Assembly (NCBI GenBank): GCA_033851915.1
Contig: JAWSVM010000001.1
Location: forward strand, 1,014,140-1,078,139
Direction: 5' to 3'
DNA from: UBA1672 sp033851915
GTDB lineage: Bacteria > Pseudomonadota > Alphaproteobacteria > Micavibrionales > Micavibrionaceae
DNA: 64,000 nucleotides
Shown piece by piece: positions 43,801-51,693 of the stretch. The translations under genes were made by a program, and so were the position numbers. The notes beneath the pieces were generated by a model. It did not search any database. It saw only the letters and a program-made list of their open reading frames with translations, and had not been told where the DNA came from. Within the stretch, counting starts at the first letter, position 1; each line of letters begins with the position of its first letter.

Positions 43801-44594
43801 TCGACCATACGCATCTGGCGAAGCCGAAAGAAGACGAGAAAATCCGCTTCCGTGATATTCAGGCACAACCGCGCAAGATTATTTCTTCTCCCACGTGGAG
43901 CGGCATTGAATCCGAAGAGGTTTGTTATAATGCAGGCTACACCAATGTGCATGAATTTATTCCGTGGAGAACGCTGACAGGGCGTCAACAGCTTTATCAG
44001 GATCACCCGTGGATGCTTGATTTCGGTGAAGGGCTTGTGTCCTATCGTCCGCCGATCAATACGCGCACGGTGCATTCTATGCTGGATAAGCATGGTAATG
44101 AAAGCCCCACAATTGTGCTGAACTGGATTACGCCGCATCAAAAATGGGGTATCCACTCAACCTATTCGGATAACTTGCATATGCTGACCTTGTCACGCGG
44201 TGGGCCGATTGTCTGGATGAGTGAAACCGACGCGAAAAAAGTGAGCATAAAGGATAATGACTGGGTCGAAATCTTTAATACGAACGGCGCGATTATGGCC
44301 AGAGTGGTTGTTTCGCAACGTGTGAATGACGGCATGATGATGATGTATCACGCACAAGAGAAAATTGTGAACACACCGGGCAGTAAAATTACAAATGCGC
44401 GCGGCGGGATTCACAACTCGGTCACACGGACAACGTTGAAACCAACACATATGATCGGTGCGTATGCGCAGCAATCATACGGTTTCAACTATTACGGCAC
44501 CGTTGGATCAAATCGTGATGAATTTGTAATTGTTCGAAAAGTTGAAGATCAGGATATTGATTGGATGGAAGGAAGTCTGGAGGCTGCTGAATGA
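40860..44594 (+). CDS. narG: respiratory nitrate reductase alpha subunit
   Basis: The 1244-residue catalytic subunit of membrane-bound nitrate reductase, near the 1247 residues of E. coli NarG. It holds the bis-MGD molybdenum cofactor and the FS0 cluster. The FS0 ligands are seen in STHGVNCTGSCSWKIY and EPRGCARGASYSWY (about 50-105); the Mo-ligand Asp lies in FYDWYCDLPPASPMTWGEQT (about 218-237). WHDEAPIGKLDLVITLDFRM and NADMTKGKSMIIIGAAMNHW are other family segments. AGGAG precedes the ATG. The stop overlaps narH by four bases. It reduces nitrate to nitrite at the cytoplasmic face with electrons from NarH. Confidence 0.98.
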   Translation: MSYFVDRMMYFKQNREKFSDGHGVTTEENRAWEEAYRNRWAHDKVVRSTHGVNCTGSCSWKIYVKNGLITWETQQTDYPRTRPDLPNHEPRGCARGASYSWYIYSANRLKYPLIRKRLLKMWRQMKEQYNGDPVKSWGAIQADPILRAEYQKVRGLGGFVRAEWDEVNEIIVAANIYTIKEYGPDRIMGFSPIPAMSMVSYAAGSRYLSLLGGVCLSFYDWYCDLPPASPMTWGEQTDVPESADWYNSGFIIMWGSNVPQTRTPDAHFMTEARYKGTQVVTVTPDYSEASKFGDIWLNPKQGTDAAMGMAMGHVILKEFHLEKTSEYFDEYCRTYTDMPFLVKLEERDGKFVPGRMVRAADFKKNMGEENNPEWKTICFDEKTGDLTVPTGSIGFRWGEEGKWNIIPTDSKSGEKIHPQKTLLGSEEDILSVGFPYFANKNQEHEHGYFPSTDHDEILYRDLPVKYLDLDGEKTPVVTVFDLLCANYGIARAGLGNDNVATSYDDDVPFTPKWQESVTGVAADKVIEVAREFAANADMTKGKSMIIIGAAMNHWYHMDMNYRACINMLTFCGCVGQSGGGWAHYVGQEKLRPQTGWLPLAFALDWTRPPRQMNSTSFFYAHTDQWRYETLGVDEILSPTADKEKWKGNLIDCNIRSERMGWLPSAPQLQENPLNLVKQAEEKGVDPVDYVVDRLKSGDLRMSCEDPDAPENWPRNMFIWRSNLLGSSGKGHEYFLKHFLGTSHGVQGKDLGAEGGENCSDVVWHDEAPIGKLDLVITLDFRMSTTCVYSDIVLPTASWYEKNDLNTSDMHPFIHPLSKAIDPVWQSRSDWDIYKGFAKKFSELAPDYLGVEKEIVLTPIQHDTPGELAQNDVKEWRKGECDLIPGKTAPSMKVVERDYPATYDRFTTLGPLLEKLGNGGKGIGWNTDHEVAFLKQLNGEKDGRAKIETDIDATEVVLTLAPETNGEVAVKAWEALGKFTGLDHTHLAKPKEDEKIRFRDIQAQPRKIISSPTWSGIESEEVCYNAGYTNVHEFIPWRTLTGRQQLYQDHPWMLDFGEGLVSYRPPINTRTVHSMLDKHGNESPTIVLNWITPHQKWGIHSTYSDNLHMLTLSRGGPIVWMSETDAKKVSIKDNDWVEIFNTNGAIMARVVVSQRVNDGMMMMYHAQEKIVNTPGSKITNARGGIHNSVTRTTLKPTHMIGAYAQQSYGFNYYGTVGSNRDEFVIVRKVEDQDIDWMEGSLEAAE

Positions 44595-46186
44595 AGATAC
44601 GCGCACAAATAGGTATGGTGCTTAACCTTGATAAATGTATCGGGTGTCACACGTGTTCCGTTACCTGCAAAAACGTTTGGACATCGCGCCAAGGCGTTGA
44701 GTATGCGTGGTTTAACAATGTTGAAACCAAGCCGGGGGTTGGTTATCCGAAAGATTGGGAAAATCAGGATAAATGGAATGGTGGCTGGACGCGCAAAAAT
44801 AACGGCAAGATTGAGCCGAAGCAGGGTGGGCGTTGGCGCATCTTGGCGAAGATCTTCGGTAATCCGGATATGCCGGAAATTGATGATTATTATGAGCCAT
44901 TTACGTTTGACTATGACCACCTTCAAAAAGCGCCTGAATCAAAGGCTCAACCAACCGCGCGTCCGCGTTCACTTATCAGTGGGCAGCGTATGGAGAAAAT
45001 CCAATGGGGGCCGAACTGGGAGGAAATCTTAGGGACGGAATTTGAACATCGCCGCAAGGATTATAACTTCAAGGATATTGAAGAGGAAATGTATGGGCAG
45101 TTTGAAAATACATTCATGATGTATTTACCGCGCTTGTGCGAGCATTGCCTTAATCCGACATGTGTTGCCTCTTGCCCGTCAGGTTCGATCTATAAGCGCG
45201 AAGAAGATGGTATTGTCTTGATTGATCAGGATAAATGCCGTGGTTGGCGGATGTGTGTGTCGGGCTGTCCTTACAAGAAAATCTATTATAACTGGGAATC
45301 CGGCAAGGCAGAGAAATGTACTTTCTGTTATCCGCGTATCGAAAATGGTGACCCAACGGTTTGTTCTGAAACCTGCGTTGGTCGTATCCGTTATTTAGGC
45401 GTGATGCTCTATGATGCAGATCGTATAGAGGAGGCTGCTAGTGTTGAAGATACTGGCGATCTCTATCAGGCGCAGTGTGATATTTTCTTAAACCCGCATG
45501 ATCCCGAAGTGGTCGCGCAGGCACGTAAAGACGGCATTCCTGATAATATGATTGAGGGTGCGAAAAACTCTCCGATCTATAAGATGGCGATGGAATGGAA
45601 AGTGGCGTTTCCGCTGCATCCTGAATATCGCACATTGCCGATGGTTTGGTATATTCCGCCATTGTCACCAATCCAAAATGCAGCGGAGCAGGGCAAAATC
45701 GCCAAGAAAGGCATTATGCCTGATCTTGATGATATGCGTATTCCAGTGAAGTATCTTGCCAACCTTCTAACGGCTGGCAGGGTTGATCCGATTAAACTTG
45801 GCTTGGGACGGATGATGGCGATGCGCGCCTATATGCGTACCAAATTGATCGAGGGTGAGCCTGATACTTCTATTTTGGATGATGTTGGTTTAACACCCGA
45901 GATGGTTGATGACATGTATAAAATCTTGGCACTGGCCAATTATGAGGATCGCTACGTCATTCCAACGGGGCATCGTGAAGAAACGATTGATGCCTATGGC
46001 GAGAGTGGCGGCTGTGGCTTTAGCTTTGGTAACGGGTGTTCGACCCATTCAAACAGTGACATTGATTTATTTGAATCGCAAAAAACAACGCGTGGTCAAA
46101 GCGCTTCAACCAAGGATAATCGTGTGAACACATTGTTTTCACAAGGGAAATCCGGTGGCTGTGGTAGTGGAAGTTGCGGGTGTTAG
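44591..46186 (+). CDS. narH: respiratory nitrate reductase beta subunit with Cys/Gly-rich tail
   Basis: The 531-residue iron-sulfur subunit carries electrons from NarI to NarG. Cluster motifs are CIGCHTCSVTCKN (about 16-28), CEHCLNPTCVASCP (near 184), CRGWRMCVSGCPYKK (near 217; the Trp marks the three-iron cluster site) and CTFC with CSETC (near 245-265). The final residues, about 480-531, are a Gly/Ser/Cys-rich tail ending GGCGSGSCGC, which is richer in Cys than I expect from E. coli NarH. A small ORF with a similar CCGGCGG motif follows directly. The ATGA overlap with narG indicates coupled translation. Confidence 0.97.
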   Translation: MKIRAQIGMVLNLDKCIGCHTCSVTCKNVWTSRQGVEYAWFNNVETKPGVGYPKDWENQDKWNGGWTRKNNGKIEPKQGGRWRILAKIFGNPDMPEIDDYYEPFTFDYDHLQKAPESKAQPTARPRSLISGQRMEKIQWGPNWEEILGTEFEHRRKDYNFKDIEEEMYGQFENTFMMYLPRLCEHCLNPTCVASCPSGSIYKREEDGIVLIDQDKCRGWRMCVSGCPYKKIYYNWESGKAEKCTFCYPRIENGDPTVCSETCVGRIRYLGVMLYDADRIEEAASVEDTGDLYQAQCDIFLNPHDPEVVAQARKDGIPDNMIEGAKNSPIYKMAMEWKVAFPLHPEYRTLPMVWYIPPLSPIQNAAEQGKIAKKGIMPDLDDMRIPVKYLANLLTAGRVDPIKLGLGRMMAMRAYMRTKLIEGEPDTSILDDVGLTPEMVDDMYKILALANYEDRYVIPTGHREETIDAYGESGGCGFSFGNGCSTHSNSDIDLFESQKTTRGQSASTKDNRVNTLFSQGKSGGCGSGSCGC

Positions 46187-46197
46187 GAGGCTAAATA

Positions 46198-46362
46198 ATG
46201 AGCATTTTGGATAATATAAATCCTTTTAATAAGGATAACACTGATCGTGGTGACGCTGGTAAGAAGAAGGGTGAAAAGGACGTTAAAGATCGTCCTGCTA
46301 ACCCTCATGAGACGGGTGGTTGCTGCGGTGGATGTGGTGGCTTGCAGGAGAATGATGAATGA
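46198..46362 (+). CDS. 54-residue Cys/Gly-tailed ORF between narH and narJ
   Basis: An intact small ORF starts at the ATG at 46198 with an excellent ribosome site (GGAGG eight bases upstream) and ends at 46362, overlapping the narJ ATG by four bases (ATGA). The product is very hydrophilic, opening MSILDNINPFNKDN and ending HETGGCCGGCGGLQENDE, with three Cys in a CCGGC pattern. Classical nar operons have no gene here. Tight placement and coupling suggest it is translated and linked to NarGH assembly or maturation, perhaps through metal binding; that is inference. I do not recognise a family. Confidence 0.7.
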   Translation: MSILDNINPFNKDNTDRGDAGKKKGEKDVKDRPANPHETGGCCGGCGGLQENDE

Positions 46363-47075
46363 AAACATTAAAAGTACTAGGTTTTTTACTGACATACCCT
46401 TCGGCGCAAACTGTTGAAGTCCTTAGTGAATGTCGTGAAATTCTGGCAGCAGAAAAATGGCTGGATAGTGAAACATTAGTTGCACTGGACGGGTTGATGG
46501 CGTGGATGGAGAAAACCGACCTTCTTGATCTTCAGGAAAACTATGTTGCTTTGTTTGATCGCACGCCGTCCTTGAGTTTGCATTTGTTCGAACATATTCA
46601 CGGAGACTCAAAAGACCGTGGTCAGGCCATGGTTGATTTGTCGGATGTGTATGAAGATGCGGGGCTGATCATTGATACAAAGGAATTGCCGGATTACTTG
46701 CCGTTATTCCTTGAATATCTATCGGTTATTCCTTTGGATGATGCGCGTGAAAATCTTGCCGAAGTCATCAATATCACAGGGATTTTAAGCAAGCGTTTGA
46801 AAAACCGAGAGTCTCTCTATGCTTGTGTGTTAGATGCATTGGCCGTTGCGGCGGCGTGTCAGCCTGATATTGAAGCCGTCGAGGAGGCCTTGAAGAAATC
46901 TTCCGGTGCGGCGTTCACCTTCGAGGAAATGGATGAAGAGTGGGAAGAGCATAATGCTTTTGCCAACACACAACAAACAACAGGTCAGGATATGGACGGC
47001 TCTGATAATAGTTGTCCCATCGCACAGCAAATGCTTGATCGTATGAATTTACCAACCGGAAAAGAGGAGGTATAG
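46359..47075 (+). CDS. narJ: nitrate reductase molybdenum cofactor assembly chaperone NarJ
   Basis: A 238-residue all-helical chaperone of the TorD/NarJ family. LLTYPSAQTV at the start, LLDLQENYVALFDRTPSLSLHLFEHIHGDSKDRGQAMVDL read in two parts (about 65-105), and LPDYLPLFLEYLSVI (about 117-131) are diagnostic. NarJ holds apo-NarGH until the molybdenum cofactor and FS0 cluster are inserted and the complex docks on NarI. The start overlaps the preceding small ORF and narI begins five bases after the stop. Confidence 0.96.
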   Translation: MKTLKVLGFLLTYPSAQTVEVLSECREILAAEKWLDSETLVALDGLMAWMEKTDLLDLQENYVALFDRTPSLSLHLFEHIHGDSKDRGQAMVDLSDVYEDAGLIIDTKELPDYLPLFLEYLSVIPLDDARENLAEVINITGILSKRLKNRESLYACVLDALAVAAACQPDIEAVEEALKKSSGAAFTFEEMDEEWEEHNAFANTQQTTGQDMDGSDNSCPIAQQMLDRMNLPTGKEEV

Positions 47076-47079
47076 AGCC

Positions 47080-47754
47080 ATGCATTTTTTCCTTTTTCAA
47101 ATCTTCCCTTATATAGCGGGAATAACATTAGTTTTAGGCAGTATTCTGCGCTTTGACCGTGATCCGTATTCATGGCGCAGCAAATCCAGCCAGCTCTTGC
47201 GCAAGAAACAACTGATTGTCGGCAGTGTACTTTTCCATTTGGGCATCTTGGTGATTTTGGGTGGTCATGTCGTTGGCCTGTTAACACCGATTGCGGTTTT
47301 TGATGCGATGGGTATTTCCCATGGCGTGAAGCAGATATTGGCGATGACGGCGGGCGGTATTGCAGGCGTGTTTTGTCTTATTGGTTTACTTATCCTGATA
47401 CACCGCCGATTGTTTGACCCACGTATTCGCGCAACAACATCGTTTGCGGATATCTCTGTGCTTTTCCTTCTGTTGGCGCAATTATGCCTTGGGCTATATA
47501 CAATTACGGAATCCATGAACCATCTTGATGGGCATGAAATGACCAAGTTCATGAATTGGGCGCAGCATATCGTGACGTTCCGCGGCGGTGCGGATGCGTA
47601 TCTTAGCGATGTCGCGCTTGTCTTTAAAATGCACATAACGCTTGGTTTGTTCATTGTATTCATCTGGCCGTTCACACGCTTGGTTCATGTCTTCAGTGCG
47701 CCAATCGGGTTTGTGATGCGGCCATATCAAGTTGTACGTAAACGGGCGAGGTAG
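47080..47754 (+). CDS. narI: respiratory nitrate reductase gamma subunit (cytochrome b)
   Basis: A 224-residue membrane protein with five hydrophobic segments. It anchors NarGH and oxidises quinol through two b haems. Probable haem His residues are in LFHLGILVILGGHVVG (two His, about 52-64), and in FKMHITLG and RLVHVFSAP (near 187-208). DRDPYSWRSKSSQLL and the closing APIGFVMRPYQVVRKR are typical. The gene completes narGHJI and a parvulin gene follows five bases later. Confidence 0.97.
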   Translation: MHFFLFQIFPYIAGITLVLGSILRFDRDPYSWRSKSSQLLRKKQLIVGSVLFHLGILVILGGHVVGLLTPIAVFDAMGISHGVKQILAMTAGGIAGVFCLIGLLILIHRRLFDPRIRATTSFADISVLFLLLAQLCLGLYTITESMNHLDGHEMTKFMNWAQHIVTFRGGADAYLSDVALVFKMHITLGLFIVFIWPFTRLVHVFSAPIGFVMRPYQVVRKRAR

Positions 47755-47759
47755 AGAAA

Positions 47760-48542
47760 ATGGAACTGGCACCAGGCATTGTTGTGAATGGCGTGAAAAT
47801 TACGCCGGACGTTATTAACGCGGAAGTTCAATATTATCCGGCGGAGAATTATTTCGATGCCAAATACCAAACCATGCAGGCTTTGGTAATTAAGGAGCTG
47901 TTATTGCAAGAAGCGGCGCATCAGGGCGATGATGTTTCTACGGCGGTTGATAATCCTGATATCGTGATTGATGCGTTATTAGAGCGGGAGCTTGATATCC
48001 CTTCAACAGATGAAGCGACATGCAAACGTTATTACGAACAGAACCTAAAGCGCTTTATGACCTCGCCTTTGTATCAGGTGTCGCATATCTTGTATTTGGC
48101 ACCGCCTGAAGATGAAAAGGCCTATGCGCAGGCGAAGATAAAGGCCGAGGATGCGCTTGCCCGTATTCAGAAAAAACCTGATTTGTTCAAGCTGATAGCC
48201 AAAAAGGAATCTGCTTGTTCGTCTTCGGGTGAGGGCGGTAATCTTGGTCAGATCAGCAAGGGGCAAACGCTGCCTGCTTTTGAGGCTGCGCTTATGGCGA
48301 TGAAGGCGGGCGATATGTCTGCGGAGCCTTTGGCCAGTGAAGTCGGTTATCACATCATCAAAGTCCATGAATTTGCAGAGGGCAAGCAGTTGCCTTATGA
48401 CGCGGTTGCGGAATGGATTGCAGATTTTCTGGAACAACAAAGCTGGAAAGTTGCTTTGAATCAGTATATTCAGGTATTAGCAGGCAAAGCGGATATCAGT
48501 GGGTTTGATTTGAAGGCGTCACGTTCTCCGCTTGTTCAATAG
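47760..48542 (+). CDS. parvulin-type peptidyl-prolyl isomerase in the nar operon
   Basis: A 260-residue protein with a helical N-terminal part (about 1-95) and a parvulin domain (about 98-215): QVSHILYLAPPEDE, SACSSSGEGGNLGQISKGQTLPAFEAAL and SEVGYHIIKVHEF. The arrangement resembles NifM and PrsA-like isomerases. No signal peptide is seen, so it is cytoplasmic, unlike SurA or PpiD. A parvulin gene after narI is known from other proteobacteria; a role in folding NarGH or its partners is inferred from the operon. It is flanked by five and fifteen bases. Confidence 0.9.
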   Translation: MELAPGIVVNGVKITPDVINAEVQYYPAENYFDAKYQTMQALVIKELLLQEAAHQGDDVSTAVDNPDIVIDALLERELDIPSTDEATCKRYYEQNLKRFMTSPLYQVSHILYLAPPEDEKAYAQAKIKAEDALARIQKKPDLFKLIAKKESACSSSGEGGNLGQISKGQTLPAFEAALMAMKAGDMSAEPLASEVGYHIIKVHEFAEGKQLPYDAVAEWIADFLEQQSWKVALNQYIQVLAGKADISGFDLKASRSPLVQ

Positions 48543-48557
48543 AGCAAATGAAAGACT

Positions 48558-49730
48558 ATGCAACAGCAATCTAATATTTTAGAGCATCCCGTATTAGGGC
48601 GGGGATTTCGCCCGTTCTTTCTGCTCGGGGCGATTTATAGCGCGCTTATGCTGCTGCTTTGGGGCGGCTATTATGCGGGATATGTGATACCGCCAATGTT
48701 TGTTTTAGACCCCGTGTCGTGGCATGCCCATGAAATGGTCTATGGCTATACGATTTCCATTATTGCAGGATTTTTATTGACCGCCGTTGCCAATTGGACG
48801 GGCGGTGCACCTGCAAGGCAACTTCATTTGTTGGGGCTGTGCCTTATATGGGTTTCTGGACGTATCGTAATGAATATTGATTTTGGTTTGCCGTTATGGT
48901 GCGTTCAATTGATTGCCGTGTCTTTCATCCCTGTTTTGGCGGTAAGCCTTTCTATCCCTTTGCTTAAGAGCAGGAACAAGCGCAACTTTGTGTTTTTGGC
49001 CTTGCTGACGTGCCTTTGTGTTTCGCAGGTGGCGTTCTTAATATATGAAATCCACGCTGCGATTTACGTTGCCTTGATGATGATAATGATTATGATTTCA
49101 TTGATTGGCGGGCGGATTATTCCTGCTTTTACTGTTGCGGCTTTACGGCGAAGCGGGCAAGAGGCGTTTCAAACACCGCAGATGAAAATGGATATCGCCG
49201 CTTTGCTGTCTTTGGTGGCAACAACGCTTTGCCTTGTTATGGCGGCGAACACACTGTTCCTTACCTGTGCAGCGTTTATTTCGGCCATTATCCATGTCAT
49301 TAGAATGCGGAATTATCATAGTTTGAAGGTGCTTGGCGACCCGATGGTCTGGATTTTACATGTCGGGTTTTTGTGGTTAATTATTGGTCTTGTGTTGCTT
49401 GGTTTATCCGGCGCGGGGAGTGTTCCATTATCTATCGCGTTGCATGCGTTAACGGCGGGGGCGATTGGCTCTATGACGCTTGGTATGATGGTGCGCGTTG
49501 CGTTGGGGCATACGGGGCGTGATTTGATTGCAAATAAGTCAACGGTTTTCTGTTTTTATCTTATGCAGATATTGGCGCTTATGCGCGTCTTTGGCGCGAT
49601 GATTATGCCTGAGTATACGACATTCTGGATAACAGGGTCGGCGGCTTTGTGGAGTGTGTGCTTTGTTGTTTACGTTATCAGCTACGCCCCGATGTTGATG
49701 AGCGCCCGTCCTGACGGCAGGGCGGCCTAA
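48558..49730 (+). CDS. nnrS: NnrS family membrane protein
   Basis: A 390-residue protein with about twelve membrane segments. GRGFRPFFLLGAIYSAL at the start, HAHEMVYGYTISIIAGFLLTAVANWTG (about 55-81, with two His), GGRIIPAFT and ALHALTAGAIGSMTLGMMVR are NnrS landmarks. NnrS binds haem and copper and protects against nitric oxide stress in denitrifiers and Vibrio. It is the last gene of the nar cluster in this direction; its last four bases overlap the convergent Dnr-like gene. Its presence implies that the cell meets nitric oxide. Confidence 0.94.
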   Translation: MQQQSNILEHPVLGRGFRPFFLLGAIYSALMLLLWGGYYAGYVIPPMFVLDPVSWHAHEMVYGYTISIIAGFLLTAVANWTGGAPARQLHLLGLCLIWVSGRIVMNIDFGLPLWCVQLIAVSFIPVLAVSLSIPLLKSRNKRNFVFLALLTCLCVSQVAFLIYEIHAAIYVALMMIMIMISLIGGRIIPAFTVAALRRSGQEAFQTPQMKMDIAALLSLVATTLCLVMAANTLFLTCAAFISAIIHVIRMRNYHSLKVLGDPMVWILHVGFLWLIIGLVLLGLSGAGSVPLSIALHALTAGAIGSMTLGMMVRVALGHTGRDLIANKSTVFCFYLMQILALMRVFGAMIMPEYTTFWITGSAALWSVCFVVYVISYAPMLMSARPDGRAA

Positions 49731-50425
49731 TCAACGTCACAAAATTCAGCGAGGGCTTCGGGGGATTTTATCGTGATGGCGCGTTTATCTGCGGTAACGC
49801 CATATGGTTCTAACTTTGCTAGCGCGCGGGAGAAGGTCTCCGGCTTTATGCTGAGGCGTGTTGAAATGATGGCCTTATCATACGGCAAATCAACGACCAT
49901 TACGCCATCGGCGTTTTCTGTCTGTCTTTTGCAAAACCTCAACAGGAATGCGCCGACGCGTTGGGGCGCAGTTCTGGATGTAACTTGTTCTAATTGTTGG
50001 ACAAGATAATGTTGATGCGCAGAAATTGACCCTAACAAGCGCAAGGCAAAGCGGCTGTCTTCCTCAATTTTCTTGATGAAGAAACTACGCGGTATTTCAA
50101 TAACTTCTGCATCTTCGATGGATTGTGCATAGACGGGATATTTCTTTTTATCACTGAAGACGGCGGCTTCGGCGAAAGATTCTCCGGGTCCGAAAACATG
50201 GATGATAATTTCTTCGCCTTCACGAGAAATACGGGACAGTTTTATCCAGCCGCTCAGAATGATATAAAAATTCTCTGCAGTATCGCCCGCAGCAAAGAGT
50301 TCTTGCCCCTTATAGAGCTTTTTCTTACGGCAGTGCTCTGCGATTTCTTTTAGGGTCTCTTCGTCAATGGTCAGAAACAGGGGGGATTTCTTGATAGTTT
50401 GCAGTAATTCCACGGTTGGCTCCAT
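49727..50425 (-). CDS. Crp/Fnr-family regulator, Dnr/NnrR-like
   Basis: A 232-residue regulator. Residues about 12-130 form the sensor domain (LYKGQELFAAGDTAENFYIILSG, HVFGPGESFAEAAVF); 150-225 hold the winged helix with recognition segment LSIKPETFSRALAKL. It lacks the N-terminal cysteines of FNR, so it is more like Dnr/NnrR proteins, which sense nitric oxide through haem. TFSRALAKL resembles other Crp/Fnr proteins that recognise TTGAT-N4-ATCAA. It is divergent from the moa operon, with one such box between them, and is a strong candidate regulator of this island. Confidence 0.9.
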   Translation of the reverse strand: MEPTVELLQTIKKSPLFLTIDEETLKEIAEHCRKKKLYKGQELFAAGDTAENFYIILSGWIKLSRISREGEEIIIHVFGPGESFAEAAVFSDKKKYPVYAQSIEDAEVIEIPRSFFIKKIEEDSRFALRLLGSISAHQHYLVQQLEQVTSRTAPQRVGAFLLRFCKRQTENADGVMVVDLPYDKAIISTRLSIKPETFSRALAKLEPYGVTADKRAITIKSPEALAEFCDVD

Positions 50426-50513
50426 TCATAAGCAGTCTTGGTTGCCATACTACCTACTGAACCGCTGTATTTAAAGCAGAACTTATACGGTTTTTGAGGA
50501 TTTCTTTGCGGAG

Positions 50514-50527
50514 TTGATCCAAATCAA
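50514..50527. promoter_or_regulatory. FNR/ANR-type box upstream of the moa operon
   Basis: TTGATCCAAATCAA is a perfect TTGAT-N4-ATCAA box 64 bases upstream of the Moco riboswitch and 88 bases upstream of the divergent Dnr-like gene. Thus moa transcription has an oxygen or nitric oxide input before the cofactor input. Confidence 0.88.
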
Positions 50528-50591
50528 GTGATGTTTCAAACAGATGAATATGATCGGGTTATGAAGTTTTGTCGGGTTGCATTTTTGTAGC

Positions 50592-50676
50592 TTGGCACCT
50601 CCGAGCTTTTAACGCCTAAGTCCCACATGGATATGGTGTGGAAGCCGGGGTCTTTGCGGAAACGCACTGGCCTTCC
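50592..50676 (+). promoter_or_regulatory. Moco RNA motif (molybdenum cofactor riboswitch candidate)
   Basis: The moaA leader contains GGCACCTCCGAGC, a stem formed by CCCACA and TGTGG around 50622-50642, GTGGAAGCCGGGG, a GNRA-capped hairpin TGCGGAAACGCA and ACTGGCCTTCC, in the order expected for the Moco RNA motif upstream of moaA in E. coli and other proteobacteria. It ends about 10 bases before the AAGGAG site of moaA, so it probably acts on translation. Recognition is from conserved sequence blocks; a covariance search was not run. Confidence 0.8.
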
Positions 50677-50696
50677 GTGTTTGAAAAGGAGCTAAC

Positions 50697-51689
50697 GTGC
50701 GTAATAAGCCTATTATAACCGACCCTTTTGGTCGTCGTTTTCCGTATCTACGTTTGTCCGTAACGGATATTTGCAATTTCAGTTGCACCTATTGCTTGCC
50801 CGATGGCTATAAGAAGGTCAAAGGCGATACGCCGTTTATGCGCTCCGATGAAATTATACGTTTGGTGCAGGCGTTTGCCGCGCTTGGGACGTGGAAAATT
50901 CGGCTGACAGGCGGGGAGCCGACGGTACGCAAAGATTTTCTTGATATCGCCAGTGGGATTAACGTGATTGACGGCATTGAAAAATTGGCTTTTACGACGA
51001 ATGGCTATCGTCTACCTGAACGCGCACAGAGCTATTACGACGCGGGATTACGCGCGATTAACATCAGTATAGATTCCCTTCGCCCCGCTAAATTTGAGGA
51101 AATAACAGGCCATGATTATCTGGCAAAAATTATGGACGGGATTCAGGCTTGTTATGATGTCGGCTTTGAAAGTGTGAAGACCAATACGGTTTTGCTTAAA
51201 GGTTTGAATGATAATGAGCTGGATGACTTTATCGATTTTGTTGCGGATAAACCGATTTCTGTGCGCTTTATCGAACTGATGCAAACGCGTGATAATCAGG
51301 ATTATTTCAAGGCACATCATCTGTCCGGTGGTGCGGTAACGGAGAAATTATTGGCGCGTGGCTGGCGGTTAAAGCCGCGCATTGACGGGGCGGGGCCTGC
51401 GCAGGAATTTGAACATGAGCAAAGCAGGGGAACGATTGGCCTAATTGCACCATATTCAAAAGATTTTTGTAAGAGTTGCAACCGTTTACGCGTTTCTGCT
51501 AAAGGTGCACTTCACCTTTGCTTGTTTGGTGAGGGTGGCTATGACTTGCGCGATTTGTTGCAACGTGACGATCAATGCGAAGCGTTACAGGATAAAATTA
51601 TGGGCTTAATGAATTTCAAAAAATCGACACATTTTTTACATGAAGGAAACTCAGGCGTCAGAGAGCATCTGGCATCTATAGGAGGATAA
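50697..51689 (+). CDS. moaA: GTP 3',8-cyclase MoaA
   Basis: A 330-residue radical SAM enzyme that with MoaC turns GTP into cyclic pyranopterin monophosphate. It starts at a GTG at 50697, eight bases after AAGGAG. The N-terminal cluster is CNFSCTYC (about 27-34); the second cluster is CKSCNRLRVSAKGALHLC (about 262-279). RLTGGEPTVRKDF and the C-terminal Gly-Gly (SIGG), needed for catalysis, are present. It heads a moaA-moaCB-moaD-moaE-mobA operon behind a Moco riboswitch and an FNR-type box. Confidence 0.97.
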   Translation: MRNKPIITDPFGRRFPYLRLSVTDICNFSCTYCLPDGYKKVKGDTPFMRSDEIIRLVQAFAALGTWKIRLTGGEPTVRKDFLDIASGINVIDGIEKLAFTTNGYRLPERAQSYYDAGLRAINISIDSLRPAKFEEITGHDYLAKIMDGIQACYDVGFESVKTNTVLLKGLNDNELDDFIDFVADKPISVRFIELMQTRDNQDYFKAHHLSGGAVTEKLLARGWRLKPRIDGAGPAQEFEHEQSRGTIGLIAPYSKDFCKSCNRLRVSAKGALHLCLFGEGGYDLRDLLQRDDQCEALQDKIMGLMNFKKSTHFLHEGNSGVREHLASIGG

Positions 51690-51693
51690 TACG

